A stretch of 64,000 bases of DNA from Lysobacter gummosus (GTDB taxonomy: Bacteria > Pseudomonadota > Gammaproteobacteria > Xanthomonadales > Xanthomonadaceae): positions 2,108,001 through 2,172,000 of the forward strand of contig NZ_CP011131.1 in NCBI RefSeq assembly GCF_001442805.1. The letters run 5' to 3'. The notes beneath the pieces are model-generated. The model was given only the letters and a program-made list of their open reading frames with translations, had not been told where the DNA came from and searched no databases. A program made the translations under genes and the position numbers. Shown here piece by piece: positions 42,951-51,256 of this stretch (within the stretch, counting starts at the first letter, position 1; each line of letters opens with the position of its first letter).

Positions 42951-43134
42951 CGCGGCTTTTCGCCGGTGCGGCACAAGCCGTGCTCAACCGAAACGACGTA
43001 TACAAGCGTAGCGATGCAAGCACACGCAGGTTGAGCGCTCCGAATCGAGCGCTCGATACCGGGCGTTCAATACAAAAACTCGTCGCAGACTGCCGCTTCG
43101 GTTGAACCGGTGGCTGTCGTATCTTCGGTTAGCG

Positions 43135-43929
43135 TCAACTCACGTCGTTTTCGAACGCAGCGCGAGCCAGCCCGCTGATGGTCACCGAGTTGTCGCTGAG
43201 GAAGCTCTTCTCGAACCAGTTCAAGGTATTCCACTGATCCTCGACGCCTTTGTGCATGTATTCCTTCTGCAACTCGGAATACGGCGACACCGGGCCGGGG
43301 CCGTTCTGCGGAATCTGGTTGTTCTGCTTCTTGTCCAGATACACATCGACCATGATGCCGCCGACGATGTTGTTGGACTTCTCGGTCTCCCAGCGCGCGC
43401 GCAGATAATCCGCGCCGATCGCCAGGTTGGTGTCGTAGAAGTGTCCCGGCGTCCAGCGCAGATCGCGCAGTTCCTCGAAGGCGGCCTGGATATTGCCGGG
43501 ATGACGGTCCATCGCGCCTTTGATGTAGGCATCGACCTTGCCGCGATCTTCCGGCGCCCATTGGGTGGCGGTGGTCTTGTAGTCGTCGATCGCGCCCTGG
43601 ACCAGTTCGCGCGTCGCCGCCGGATCGTCGGCGTGACGGTCCATGATGGCCTTGCCGAACTGATCGACCAGTTGCGCGACGGTGGGTTCGCGCTGGGTTT
43701 TTTCGCGACCGGGCAGTTGCAGGATCTGCAATTGCACCTCGACCTCGACGGCTTTTTCGATCGCGACGCGATCGTCGGCGAGATCCGACGGGCTGGCGCC
43801 GTTCTTGACGTCGAGTTCGTATTTCGCGATCGCCTTGTCCGTCGCCTCGGCGGCGGTCGGCGGTTCTTCCGGGATGGGACGTTGCCGGTATGCGGTCACC
43901 GGCATCGAAGCGTCGATGGGGTTGAGCAT
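43135..43929 (-). CDS. Cytosolic protein of unknown function
   Basis: 264 residues, not recognised. ATG 43929 is chosen over GTG 43941 because GGAG lies seven bases before it. There is no signal peptide or membrane segment. The sequence is acidic and helical, with DRVAIEKAVEVEVQLQILQL, QLVDQFGKAIMDRHADDPAA, a Trp/Tyr-rich middle (LRDLRWTPGHFYDTN) and NNIVGGIMVDVYLDKKQNNQ. It stands alone between the his operon and a divergent phosphatase gene. It lacks a visible XVIPCD, so I do not call it an effector. Confidence 0.75.
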   Translation of the reverse strand: MLNPIDASMPVTAYRQRPIPEEPPTAAEATDKAIAKYELDVKNGASPSDLADDRVAIEKAVEVEVQLQILQLPGREKTQREPTVAQLVDQFGKAIMDRHADDPAATRELVQGAIDDYKTTATQWAPEDRGKVDAYIKGAMDRHPGNIQAAFEELRDLRWTPGHFYDTNLAIGADYLRARWETEKSNNIVGGIMVDVYLDKKQNNQIPQNGPGPVSPYSELQKEYMHKGVEDQWNTLNWFEKSFLSDNSVTISGLARAAFENDVS

Positions 43930-44177
43930 GGGAGACTCCACGCGTGGGTGGGTGTGACTACGCTAGTGCATTCGCGCGCCCGCGACCATTGGGGCCGACC
44001 CTAGGAAAAAGTCGCGAAAAGCGCTGATACAGCTAACATTTTGACGATTTCAGCAAATCGCATCGGGCAATGCGCAAGCGCTCGGCGGCGATGCCGGAAC
44101 CGGCGGCCGCGAGGCGCGGGCGCGGCGGCCTGCGCGGTGCGCGCAGGCATAATGACCGCATCGTTTCGGAGCCTGCC

Positions 44178-45845
44178 ATGCGTCTGTCCGCCATCGCCGT
44201 CGCACTGTCGTACCTGTTCGTCCCGATCGCCTTGGCCGAGTCGCTTCCGCCGCCGTGTCAGGGCGGCAGCGTGTTCGAGGACCGCAACGGCAATGGCCGG
44301 CGCGACCCGGGCGAACCGGGCATGGCCGGGCAGCGCGTCTCCGACGGCGAAACCATCGTGCGCACCGATGCGCAGGGCCGCTACACGCTGCCGCTGCGCG
44401 ACCGTCGCAGCCAGTTCCTGATCAAGCCGGCCGGCTATCGCGTCGCCGCGCGCGGCGACAGCGGGCTGCCGGATTACTGGCTCAACGCGAGCTTGAGCGC
44501 ACCGCCGCCGCTGAAGTACGGCGGCATGCCGCAGGCCGCGCCGAGCTGCCGCGACTATGCGCTGGTGCCGCAGCGGCGCGGCGGCGGCCCCGATCTGCGC
44601 GTGCTGGTGTTCGCCGATCCGCAGACCAAAAGCGCGACGGATGTCGATTACTACCGCCGCGATATCGTCGAGCCGCTGCTGGCGCGGCGCGAAGGCAAGG
44701 CCGCCGTCGCCGATCTGGGCCTGAGCCTGGGCGACATCACCCACGACGATCTGTCGCTGTATCCCAAGCTCAACGCGGTCACCGCCAGTCTCGGCGTGCC
44801 GTGGCTGCATGCGCCCGGCAATCACGACCTGGATTTCGACGCCACGCGCGATGAAGACTCGCTGTTGAGCTATCGCCACATCTACGGCCCCGACACCTAT
44901 GCCTGGGAAGAGCCGCAGGCGAACTTCGTCGTGCTCGACGACGTGGTGTATCAGCCCGGCACCAAGCCCGACTACATCGGCGGCCTGCGGCCGGATCAGT
45001 TCGCCTTCCTCGAAAGTTATCTGGCCAGCGCGGACAAGCGGCGTTTGCTGGTGTTGGCCATGCATATCCCGTTGTTCGACGCCGCGCCGGGGCGGGAGAC
45101 GTTTCGTCATGCCGATCGCCAGCGTTTGTTCGATCTGTTGCGCGAGTTCCCGCATGTGCTGGTGCTCAGCGGCCACAGCCATGCGCAGCGCCATGTGTTC
45201 CATGACGCTTCGGTGGGCTGGAAGGGCGCCCAGCCGCTGCACGAATACAACGTCGGCGCGGCCTGCGGCGCGTTCTGGTCGGGCGTGAAGAACGCCGACG
45301 GCATTCCCGACGCCACGATGGGCGACGGCACGCCGAACGGCTATGCGCGGCTGCAGGTGAAGGCCAGCGCTCAATACGAATTGAGCTGGTACCCAGCGAA
45401 AACCAAGGCCAAGCCGCTCGCGCAAGCGACCGCCGGCACCGAGACGATCCAGAACCGGGTGATGAACCGGTACATGAGCCTGTACGCGCCAAAGACGTTG
45501 CGCCGCGGCTCCTATCCGATCCGCGGCGTGTACGCGAACGTGTTCATGGGGCGCGACGACAGCCGGGTCGAGTACCGCCTGGACGACGGCGAGTGGAAGC
45601 CGATGAAGCGCATCGATCAGCCCGATCCGGCGTTGCAGGCCGAGAATGCGCGCGACGATGAAGCCACGAGCCTGCGCGGCTACGACCGCGCCGCGGTCGC
45701 CACGCCGAGCGCGCATCTGTGGAACGCGCCGCTGCCGACCGACCGCGCCGCGGGCGAGCATGCGATCGAAGTGCGAGTGTTCGACGCCTGGCAGGGCGAG
45801 CAGCGTCTGCGCACCTCGTATCGTCTGCTGGAGGCCGCGCCGTGA
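44178..45845 (+). CDS. Exported calcineurin-like metallophosphoesterase
   Basis: 555 residues. ATG 44178 has CGGAG seven bases upstream and opens a signal peptide (LSAIAVALSYLFVPIALA). An SdrD-B/MetallophosN-like domain comes first (GSVFEDRNGNGRRDPGEPGM). Next is the metallophosphatase core (about 165-380): VFADPQTKS, LSLGDITHDD, APGNHDLDF (the GNHD signature), LAMHIPLF and LSGHSHAQRH, which hold the metal ligands. The C-terminal beta domain (about 400-555) resembles MetallophosC. It acts outside the inner membrane; the substrate is unknown. It overlaps the next gene (GTGA). Confidence 0.9.
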   Translation: MRLSAIAVALSYLFVPIALAESLPPPCQGGSVFEDRNGNGRRDPGEPGMAGQRVSDGETIVRTDAQGRYTLPLRDRRSQFLIKPAGYRVAARGDSGLPDYWLNASLSAPPPLKYGGMPQAAPSCRDYALVPQRRGGGPDLRVLVFADPQTKSATDVDYYRRDIVEPLLARREGKAAVADLGLSLGDITHDDLSLYPKLNAVTASLGVPWLHAPGNHDLDFDATRDEDSLLSYRHIYGPDTYAWEEPQANFVVLDDVVYQPGTKPDYIGGLRPDQFAFLESYLASADKRRLLVLAMHIPLFDAAPGRETFRHADRQRLFDLLREFPHVLVLSGHSHAQRHVFHDASVGWKGAQPLHEYNVGAACGAFWSGVKNADGIPDATMGDGTPNGYARLQVKASAQYELSWYPAKTKAKPLAQATAGTETIQNRVMNRYMSLYAPKTLRRGSYPIRGVYANVFMGRDDSRVEYRLDDGEWKPMKRIDQPDPALQAENARDDEATSLRGYDRAAVATPSAHLWNAPLPTDRAAGEHAIEVRVFDAWQGEQRLRTSYRLLEAAP

Positions 45846-46435
45846 GTCCGACGCCGAAAGGGCCCGCGGACGATTTGCCGGTGCTCGAGTTCGAAGACTC
45901 GGCCGCATTCGAGCGTTGGCTGGAAACTCAAGCCGACGGCAAAGGCGTTTGGCTGAAAATCGCCAAGAAAGGCCAGACGGTGGTCACGGTGAACTACGAG
46001 CAGGCGCTGGACGTGGCCTTGTGCCACGGCTGGATCGACGGCCTCAAGCGCGGCCTGGACGAGGTGTATTTTCTTCAGCGCTTCACGCCGCGACGGCCCA
46101 AGAGCCTGTGGTCGAAAATCAATATCGGCAAGATCGAGAAGCTGATCGCGGCCAGCCGCATGCGCGAAGGCGGGCAGCGCGAGATCGATGCGGCCAAGGC
46201 CGACGGCCGCTGGGACGCGGCCTACGATTCGGCGAGCAAGATCGAAGTGCCGGAGGATCTGGCCAAGGCTCTGGCCAGCCAGCCCAAGGCGCGCAAGTTC
46301 TTCGAGACCCTGGACAAGACCAATCGCTACGCGGTGCTGTGGCGGGTGCAGACCGCGAAGAAGGCGCAAACGCGCGCGGATCGGATAGAGAAGCTGGTGG
46401 CGATGCTGGCGCGCGGGGAAAAGATTCACGGTTGA
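45842..46435 (+). CDS. YdeI/OmpD-associated family protein
   Basis: A 197-residue soluble protein. It starts at GTG 45842 overlapping the phosphatase stop, with GGAGG seven bases upstream. Family hallmarks are SAAFERWLETQADGKGVWLK, VNYEQALDVALCHGWIDGLK, FLQRFTPRRPKSLWSKIN and a C-terminal repeat-like helix pair (LAKALASQPKARKFFETLDK). Members are annotated YdeI or bacteriocin-protection-like, but the biochemical role is unknown. Coupling to the phosphatase is positional only. Confidence 0.85.
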   Translation: MSPTPKGPADDLPVLEFEDSAAFERWLETQADGKGVWLKIAKKGQTVVTVNYEQALDVALCHGWIDGLKRGLDEVYFLQRFTPRRPKSLWSKINIGKIEKLIAASRMREGGQREIDAAKADGRWDAAYDSASKIEVPEDLAKALASQPKARKFFETLDKTNRYAVLWRVQTAKKAQTRADRIEKLVAMLARGEKIHG

Positions 46436-46457
46436 GCCCGAGCCGCCACGCACCAAG

Positions 46458-46497
46458 CCCCTCTCCCGCCTTGCGGGAGAGGGGGTGGGGTGAGGGC
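46458..46497. repeat. Palindromic repeat (CCCCTCTCCCGC family), copy 2
   Basis: A 12-bp stem identical in sequence to that at 32.14 kb, with a CTT loop, followed by GTGGGGTGAGGG. It lies just after the YdeI-like gene. Confidence 0.85.
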
Positions 46498-46596
46498 CCG
46501 CCTCGCTCCATACGCCCAACCCCCGCCAGGAATTGACGCGGGATTTACGCCCCGCGCCCACCCGCGCATAGCGCCTTTACGCCAGGTCTTCCTACA

Positions 46597-47094
46597 GTGA
46601 ACTCCAAGGCGCGCCACCCCGAGCGCGCAGTGAGTCCCGACGTGTCGATCCTGATTCTGCGCGGCCCCAACGCCGGCACCGCCGTCGATTCGATGGTCCC
46701 GCCGCTGGCCGGCGAAGTGCGCGCGACCCTGGTCGAACGCGCCGCCGACGCCGGCAAGGCGATCGCGGTGCGCAGCTGCCGCAACGAGGGCGAGCTGATC
46801 GAATGCCTGCGCGGCATGCGCGCGGCCAACGCCGAACTGCTGCTGCTCGACCCGGGCGCCTGCCTGCCGGTCAGCGATAACCTGCGCGGCGCACTGGAGC
46901 AGTTGTCGGTGCCGTACATCGAAGTCCACGACGACGACATGAACGCGCTGGAGCCGTCGATCGCGCCCGATTGCGGCCAGCGCCTGCGCCTGATCCACGG
47001 CTACGCCGCGCAGAGCTACACGCTGGCGCTGGCGATCGCGCTGGAACACCTGGGTTGCGCGGAAAGCGGCAACGACGTCCACGTCGGTACCTGA
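46597..47094 (+). CDS. Degenerate type II dehydroquinase (AroQ)-like protein
   Basis: 165 residues with the overall pattern of AroQ: SILILRGPN (GPN loop), a helix, CRNEGELIECLRGM, AELLLLDPGACLPVSDNLRG, PYIEVHDDDMNALEPS and YAAQSYTLALAIALEHL. The catalytic lid is gone: the Arg and Tyr that follow GPN in active enzymes are absent (AGTAVDSMVPP). The His-containing HTS after NPAAYT is replaced by CLPVS. EVH is kept. It probably lacks dehydratase activity and may be a binding or structural derivative. Start GTG 46597, with GTG 46630 as an alternative. Confidence 0.75.
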   Translation: MNSKARHPERAVSPDVSILILRGPNAGTAVDSMVPPLAGEVRATLVERAADAGKAIAVRSCRNEGELIECLRGMRAANAELLLLDPGACLPVSDNLRGALEQLSVPYIEVHDDDMNALEPSIAPDCGQRLRLIHGYAAQSYTLALAIALEHLGCAESGNDVHVGT

Positions 47095-47108
47095 GCCGCG
47101 GCACCGCC

Positions 47109-47318
47109 ATGAGCGCGCATTACTTCTATTTCGCCGACTACGAAATCCTGGTCGGCGGCCGCTTCATCGTGTGGGGCCAGACCACCCTCGATTACGCGCC
47201 GGCCGAGCCCGGCGCCTTCGATCCGGCCGAACTGCTCAACCGCATCCGCTCTCAGGCCGCGAACGAACACGGCGTGGAGCGCGATGAGGTGCGGGTGCGC
47301 AATCTGAGCCGGTTGTAA
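47109..47318 (+). CDS. Small conserved-looking protein, unknown function
   Basis: 69 residues beginning SAHYFYFADYEILVGGRFIV, then WGQTTLDYAPAEPGAFDPAE and a C-terminal VRVRNLSRL. The aromatic-rich N-terminus and good codon usage support a real gene 14 bp after the AroQ-like one, probably co-transcribed. It is not assigned to a family. Confidence 0.65.
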   Translation: MSAHYFYFADYEILVGGRFIVWGQTTLDYAPAEPGAFDPAELLNRIRSQAANEHGVERDEVRVRNLSRL

Positions 47319-47336
47319 GCGGCGTCATGCAAAAGA

Positions 47337-47388
47337 TCGCGGCTCGCGCCGCTCCTACGTGTCGCCGTAGGAGCGGCGCGAGCCGCGA
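47337..47388. repeat. Paired palindromic repeat (GTAGGAG family), copy 2
   Basis: Arms 47337-47358 and 47367-47388 are 22-bp perfect reverse complements around an 8-nt loop. The arm contains GTAGGAGCGGCGCGAGCC. It lies between convergent genes and may act as a bidirectional terminator. Confidence 0.88.
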
Positions 47389-47433
47389 CTGCGCAAGATC
47401 ACCTGCGGCGGATGCGATATTCGCCAGCCGAAA

Positions 47434-48129
47434 TCAGACCTCGATCTGGTCGAACGAGGTCGCGCGCGGATGATCGTTGGTGGCCGCGCCTTCGCGCGGC
47501 GTCGGGTAATCGTCCAGGCGATCGATCAACACCGTTTCCAGTCCGGCCTCGCGCGCGGCGTCGAGTTCCTCGATCACGTCGGACAGGAACAGGATCTCGT
47601 GCGCGGGCAGGCCGATCGATTCGACGATGCGTTCATAGCTCGCCGCCTCGCGCTTGCCGCCGACTTCGGTGTCGAACCAGCCCGAGAACAGCTCGGTAAG
47701 ATCGCCGGCGTCGCTGTGGCCGAACAGCAATCGCTGCGCGGGCACGCTGCCGGAGGAATAGACGTACAGGCGCAGGCCCTGATCCTTCCACTGGCGCAGC
47801 GCCGGCGCCGCGTCGGGGTACATGTGCGAGGTGAAATCCGCGCTCTTGTAGCCGTCGGCCCAGATCATGCCTTGCAACGCCTTGAGCGCGGTGTGCTTGC
47901 GGTCTTCGTCGATCCAGCCCTGCAGCACTTCGACGATCACCGAATCCTGGCAGGCGCCGCCGTTCTCCAGCGCGACCGTGTCCAGCCACTTGCGCACGCC
48001 CGGCTCGCGGCCACGGGTGGCGACGAAGCCCGGCAGGGCGCGGCGCGCGTACGGAAACAGGACGTCCTTGACGAAGGAGATCGAACTGGTCGTGCCTTCG
48101 ATGTCGGTGAGGATGGCGCGGATGGGCAT
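47434..48129 (-). CDS. mtnC: Enolase-phosphatase E1 (methionine salvage)
   Basis: A 231-residue HAD enzyme that enolises and dephosphorylates diketo-methylthiopentyl phosphate. Motif I reads [20 protein letters not shown] (the family's DIEGT form). Motif II is in [18 protein letters not shown], the Lys in [12 protein letters not shown], and motif III in [14 protein letters not shown]. The ATG at 48129 begins [13 protein letters not shown]; an upstream extension is unlikely. It is the last gene of mtnBDC. Confidence 0.95.
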   Translation of the reverse strand: MPIRAILTDIEGTTSSISFVKDVLFPYARRALPGFVATRGREPGVRKWLDTVALENGGACQDSVIVEVLQGWIDEDRKHTALKALQGMIWADGYKSADFTSHMYPDAAPALRQWKDQGLRLYVYSSGSVPAQRLLFGHSDAGDLTELFSGWFDTEVGGKREAASYERIVESIGLPAHEILFLSDVIEELDAAREAGLETVLIDRLDDYPTPREGAATNDHPRATSFDQIEV

Positions 48130-48139
48130 AGGGCTAGAA

Positions 48140-48255
48140 ATCAGTGGGCAGGAGTGAGTAGAGAGTGGGAAGCATAAACAGCTGAGCAAACGATTGGGGC
48201 AGGATAAGGAAAATAGAGCGAGCTTTTTACTCGTTCCTCACTCCTCTCACTCACT
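48140..48255. repeat. Imperfect inverted repeat between mtnD and mtnC
   Basis: Read leftwards, a purine-rich arm (GCAGTGAGTGAGAGGAGTGA, near 48232-48255) and a pyrimidine-rich arm (CACTCTCTACTCACTCCTGC, near 48140-48165) are partly complementary. This is a type of repeat often placed between xanthomonad genes. The match is imperfect. Confidence 0.45.
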
Positions 48256-48263
48256 GCTCAGCC

Positions 48264-48821
48264 TCAAGCCGCCTGACCCTTCTCATACCGGGGAAACTGC
48301 TGCGCCAGATCGCTGCCGGTGAAATGCCCCACCCAGCCGTCCGGCTCGGTGAAGAAACGGATCGCGACGAAGCTCGGCTGCGGGCCCATGTCGAACCAAT
48401 GCAGGGTGCTGTCGGGCACCGAGATCAGATCGCCGGCCTCGCACTTGATCTCATAGACGTTCGGCTCGACGTGCAGGGTGAACAAGCCCGAGCCGGCGAC
48501 GAAGAAACGCACTTCGTCTTCCTTGTGATAGTGCTCGTCCAGGAACTTGCTGCGCATCGCTTCGCGCTGCGGGTTGTCCGGGGCGATGCTGACCACGTCC
48601 ACGGTCTTGAAGCCGCGCTCGGCGACCAGGCGGTCGATGTCGCCGCGATAGGCCTGCATGATCGCTTCGGGACTGTCGCCCGGCTTGACCGGCTGGGTCG
48701 CGCGCCATTGCTCGAAGCCCACGCCGATCTTGGCCAGCTCCTGCGCGATCTGCGCCTGATCGGACGTGCTCAGGTTCGGGGTGTCGGGCTGGTCTTGTGG
48801 GAAAATGCGCAGCCGGCTCAT
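48264..48821 (-). CDS. mtnD: Acireductone dioxygenase
   Basis: A 185-residue cupin that oxidises acireductone to the keto-acid precursor of methionine (Fe form). The metal ligands are in [17 protein letters not shown] (His-x-His and Glu) and in the later His of [12 protein letters not shown]. The ATG at 48821 has AGGAGG upstream and overlaps the mtnB stop by four bases. Usual length for the family. Confidence 0.95.
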   Translation of the reverse strand: MSRLRIFPQDQPDTPNLSTSDQAQIAQELAKIGVGFEQWRATQPVKPGDSPEAIMQAYRGDIDRLVAERGFKTVDVVSIAPDNPQREAMRSKFLDEHYHKEDEVRFFVAGSGLFTLHVEPNVYEIKCEAGDLISVPDSTLHWFDMGPQPSFVAIRFFTEPDGWVGHFTGSDLAQQFPRYEKGQAA

Positions 48822-49456
48822 CGCTGCAGCCTCCTGAGTTCGAGTTCGCATCCCAGCAGGAATTCGAACGCCTCCAAGTGGCGTCGGGCTTCGGGCATGT
48901 CGCGGCCCCAGGCGTACAGGCCGTGGCCGTCGATCAGGTAGCCCCACATCGCCTGCCTGTCGAGCGTGGCATCGACCTGGGCGGCGAGGGTGGGCATGTC
49001 CTGGGTGTTGGGGTAGACCGGCAGGTCCAGCTCCGTTTCATGCGTGGTGGTGCCGGCGAAGGCTTTCAACAGCTCATAGCCTTCCAGGTGCACATGGCCC
49101 TGGCCGGCGTACAGGCGCGAGGCCACGGTCTGGGTCTGCGAATGGGTATGCAGGACGCAGCCGATCTCGGGGTAGCGCTTGTACAACTGGGTGTGCAGCA
49201 GGGTCTCGGCCGAGGGGCGGTGGCTGGTGGCGACCGGCTGGCCGTCCAGGTCCACGACCATGATGTCGGCCTCGGTCAGCCGGCCCTTGTCGCGGCCGGA
49301 GACGGTAATGGCGACGTTCTGGGCGTCGATGCGGCGCGAGAAATTGCTGCTCGTGGCCGGAGTCCAGCCGCGCTGCGACAACTCGCGCACGTTGACGATG
49401 ATCTCGCCGGCGCAATGGGCGAGGCGTTGCGGATCGTAGGGCAGGGCGCTGTTCAT
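48818..49456 (-). CDS. mtnB: Methylthioribulose-1-phosphate dehydratase
   Basis: A 212-residue class II aldolase-fold enzyme dehydrating methylthioribulose-1-P. It shows [14 protein letters not shown], the zinc ligands in [13 protein letters not shown], the acidic residue in [12 protein letters not shown] and the third His in [12 protein letters not shown]. It is the first gene of mtnBDC on the minus strand. mtnA and mtnK/mtnP are not in the window. Confidence 0.94.
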   Translation of the reverse strand: MNSALPYDPQRLAHCAGEIIVNVRELSQRGWTPATSSNFSRRIDAQNVAITVSGRDKGRLTEADIMVVDLDGQPVATSHRPSAETLLHTQLYKRYPEIGCVLHTHSQTQTVASRLYAGQGHVHLEGYELLKAFAGTTTHETELDLPVYPNTQDMPTLAAQVDATLDRQAMWGYLIDGHGLYAWGRDMPEARRHLEAFEFLLGCELELRRLQR

Positions 49457-49570
49457 GGGCCAAGTTTAGCGCCCGGACGTGTCGCTTGCCTCGTTTCTGC
49501 GGCAACGCAGCGTTGCCGCGGGGCCGGGATCGGGGCGGCCGGGGCCGCTGCCCGAATCCCGGCGGATCGG

Positions 49571-51007
49571 CTATTGCCGGTTCTGCCGGGCCAGCTTGCT
49601 GTGGCGCATGCTGTAGGCGAAATAGATCACGAAGCCGATCAGCGTCCACACCGCCATCAGCATCCAGTTGTGCGCGGTCATGGTGGACAGCAGGATCAGG
49701 CAGCTGACGATGCCGGCCAGGCAGATCGGCCAGGCGAAGGGAATGCGGAACGGACGCGGCAGGTCGGGCTGGGTGCGGCGCAGGATCAGCACGCCGGCGC
49801 AGACCGCGGCGAAGGCGATCAGGGTGCCCATCGAGGTCATGTCGCCGAGGATGTCGAGCGGGAACAGCGCCGCCAGCAGGGCGATGCCGATGCCGGTGAT
49901 CACCGTGTTGATGTGCGGGGTGCGGTACTTGGGATGGATCTTGGTGAACACCGGCGGCAGCAGGCCGTCGCGCGCCATGATCATGAAGATGCGCGGCTGG
50001 CCGATGATCATCACCAGCACTACCGACGACAGCCCGACCAGGGCGCCGACCTCGACCACCACCCGCAGCCAGTTCAGGCCTGGATGCCCGGCGATCGCGG
50101 TCACCACCGGTTCGTCGGTGCCCAGGGTGCCGTACGGCGCCAGGCCGGTCATCACCGCGGCCATGCCGATGTACAGCACGGTGCAGATCGCCAGCGAGGC
50201 GATCATGCCGATCGGCATGTCCTTCTGCGGCTTGTGCGATTCCTGCGCGGCCACCGACACCGCTTCGAAGCCGATGTAGGCGAAGAACACCATCGAGGCC
50301 CCGCGCAGCACGCCTTCCCAGCCGTATTTGCCGTGGCCTTGCGATTCGGGGATGAACGGGTGCCACAACTCGGGATTGACGTACTTCCAGCCGACCACGA
50401 TCACCAGCACGATCAGGCCCGATTTCAGCAGCACCATCGCCATGTTCATGGCCGAGGACTTGCGGATGCCGACATAGCACAGCCAGGTCAGCAGCAGCAC
50501 GATGATCGCCGCCGGGACATTGGCGATCGCGCCGGTCGGGCGCAGCTTGGCGTCCAGCGGCGCCTGCACCAGCGCCGCCGGCAGGGTTATGTCGAAGTGT
50601 TGCAATAGACTCAGGAAATACCCGGTCCAGCTGACCGCCACCGCGGAGGCGGATACGCCGTACTCCAATATCAGCATCCAGCCGATGAACCACGCGGCCA
50701 GTTCGCCCAGGGTGGCGTAGGTGTAGGTGTAGGCGCTGCCCGAGACCGGCACCATCGCGGCGAATTCGGCATAGGCCAGCGCGCAGAAGGTGCAGCAGAT
50801 CGCGGCCAGGACGAACGACAGCATGATCGCCGGGCCGGCATGCTCGGCCGCGGCCTTGCCGGTGATCACGAAGATGCCGCCGCCGATGACCGCGCCGATG
50901 CCCAGCGCGGTCAGGCCCCAGGGCCCCAGCGTGCGGTGCAGGCTCAGCCCTTCGGCCTCGGCGTGGGCGGCGTGCGGGTGTTTGGTCGCCCGAAGTTGTT
51001 CCAGCAT
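49571..51007 (-). CDS. APC-family amino-acid permease 1
   Basis: 478 residues with 12 or so membrane helices. The N-terminal APC signature is GLTALGIGAVIGGGIFVITG, followed by GSAYTYTYATLGELAAWFIG, the cytosolic loop IGFEAVSVAAQESHKPQKDM and GQPRIFMIMARDGLLPP. This is the cationic-amino-acid-transporter-like branch (YfnA/YhdG type). It is a paralogue of the permease immediately upstream. The substrate cannot be determined; the nearby methionine-salvage genes are only suggestive. Confidence 0.9.
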   Translation of the reverse strand: MLEQLRATKHPHAAHAEAEGLSLHRTLGPWGLTALGIGAVIGGGIFVITGKAAAEHAGPAIMLSFVLAAICCTFCALAYAEFAAMVPVSGSAYTYTYATLGELAAWFIGWMLILEYGVSASAVAVSWTGYFLSLLQHFDITLPAALVQAPLDAKLRPTGAIANVPAAIIVLLLTWLCYVGIRKSSAMNMAMVLLKSGLIVLVIVVGWKYVNPELWHPFIPESQGHGKYGWEGVLRGASMVFFAYIGFEAVSVAAQESHKPQKDMPIGMIASLAICTVLYIGMAAVMTGLAPYGTLGTDEPVVTAIAGHPGLNWLRVVVEVGALVGLSSVVLVMIIGQPRIFMIMARDGLLPPVFTKIHPKYRTPHINTVITGIGIALLAALFPLDILGDMTSMGTLIAFAAVCAGVLILRRTQPDLPRPFRIPFAWPICLAGIVSCLILLSTMTAHNWMLMAVWTLIGFVIYFAYSMRHSKLARQNRQ

Positions 51008-51056
51008 GCGTTTGGTCCTGGTGCTGCTTGCGGCCCGCGCCGACGATCTTCCATTC

Positions 51057-51142
51057 CGTCATTCCCGCGAACGCGGGAATCCAGGGCCTTTGGTGCGCGA
51101 ACCTTTGAAGTCGCCCGATCCCCGCGTTCGCGGGAACGACGA
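51057..51142. repeat. Paired palindromic repeat (CATTCCCGCGAACGCGGG family)
   Basis: Left arm CGTCATTCCCGCGAACGCGG (51058 onward) pairs with right arm CCCGCGTTCGCGGGAACGACG (ending 51141) with one mismatch. Same family as 8.57 and 53.6 kb. It lies between the two permease genes. Confidence 0.82.
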
Positions 51143-51207
51143 TCAAAAGCCCGCAGGCCTGATGACTCGAATCCGATCGCCGATGCGATGCCCGTTACGT
51201 GAAATGG

Positions 51208-51239
51208 AAAAAGGCCGGCGGTTATTTCCGCCGGCCTTT
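51208..51239 (-). terminator. Rho-independent terminator of APC permease 2
   Basis: Stem AAAGGCCGGCGG / CCGCCGGCCTTT (12 bp, plus arms 51210-51221 and 51228-51239) with a TTATTT loop. Read leftwards it ends in CCTTTTT, 17 bp after the permease stop. Confidence 0.88.
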
Positions 51240-51256
51240 GGATTGCTTCGTGCCGG

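Noticed and set aside
43135..43929. Third T4SS effector
   Set aside because: The C-terminus lacks the XVIPCD pattern and Gln-rich tail, and there is no immunity-like partner.
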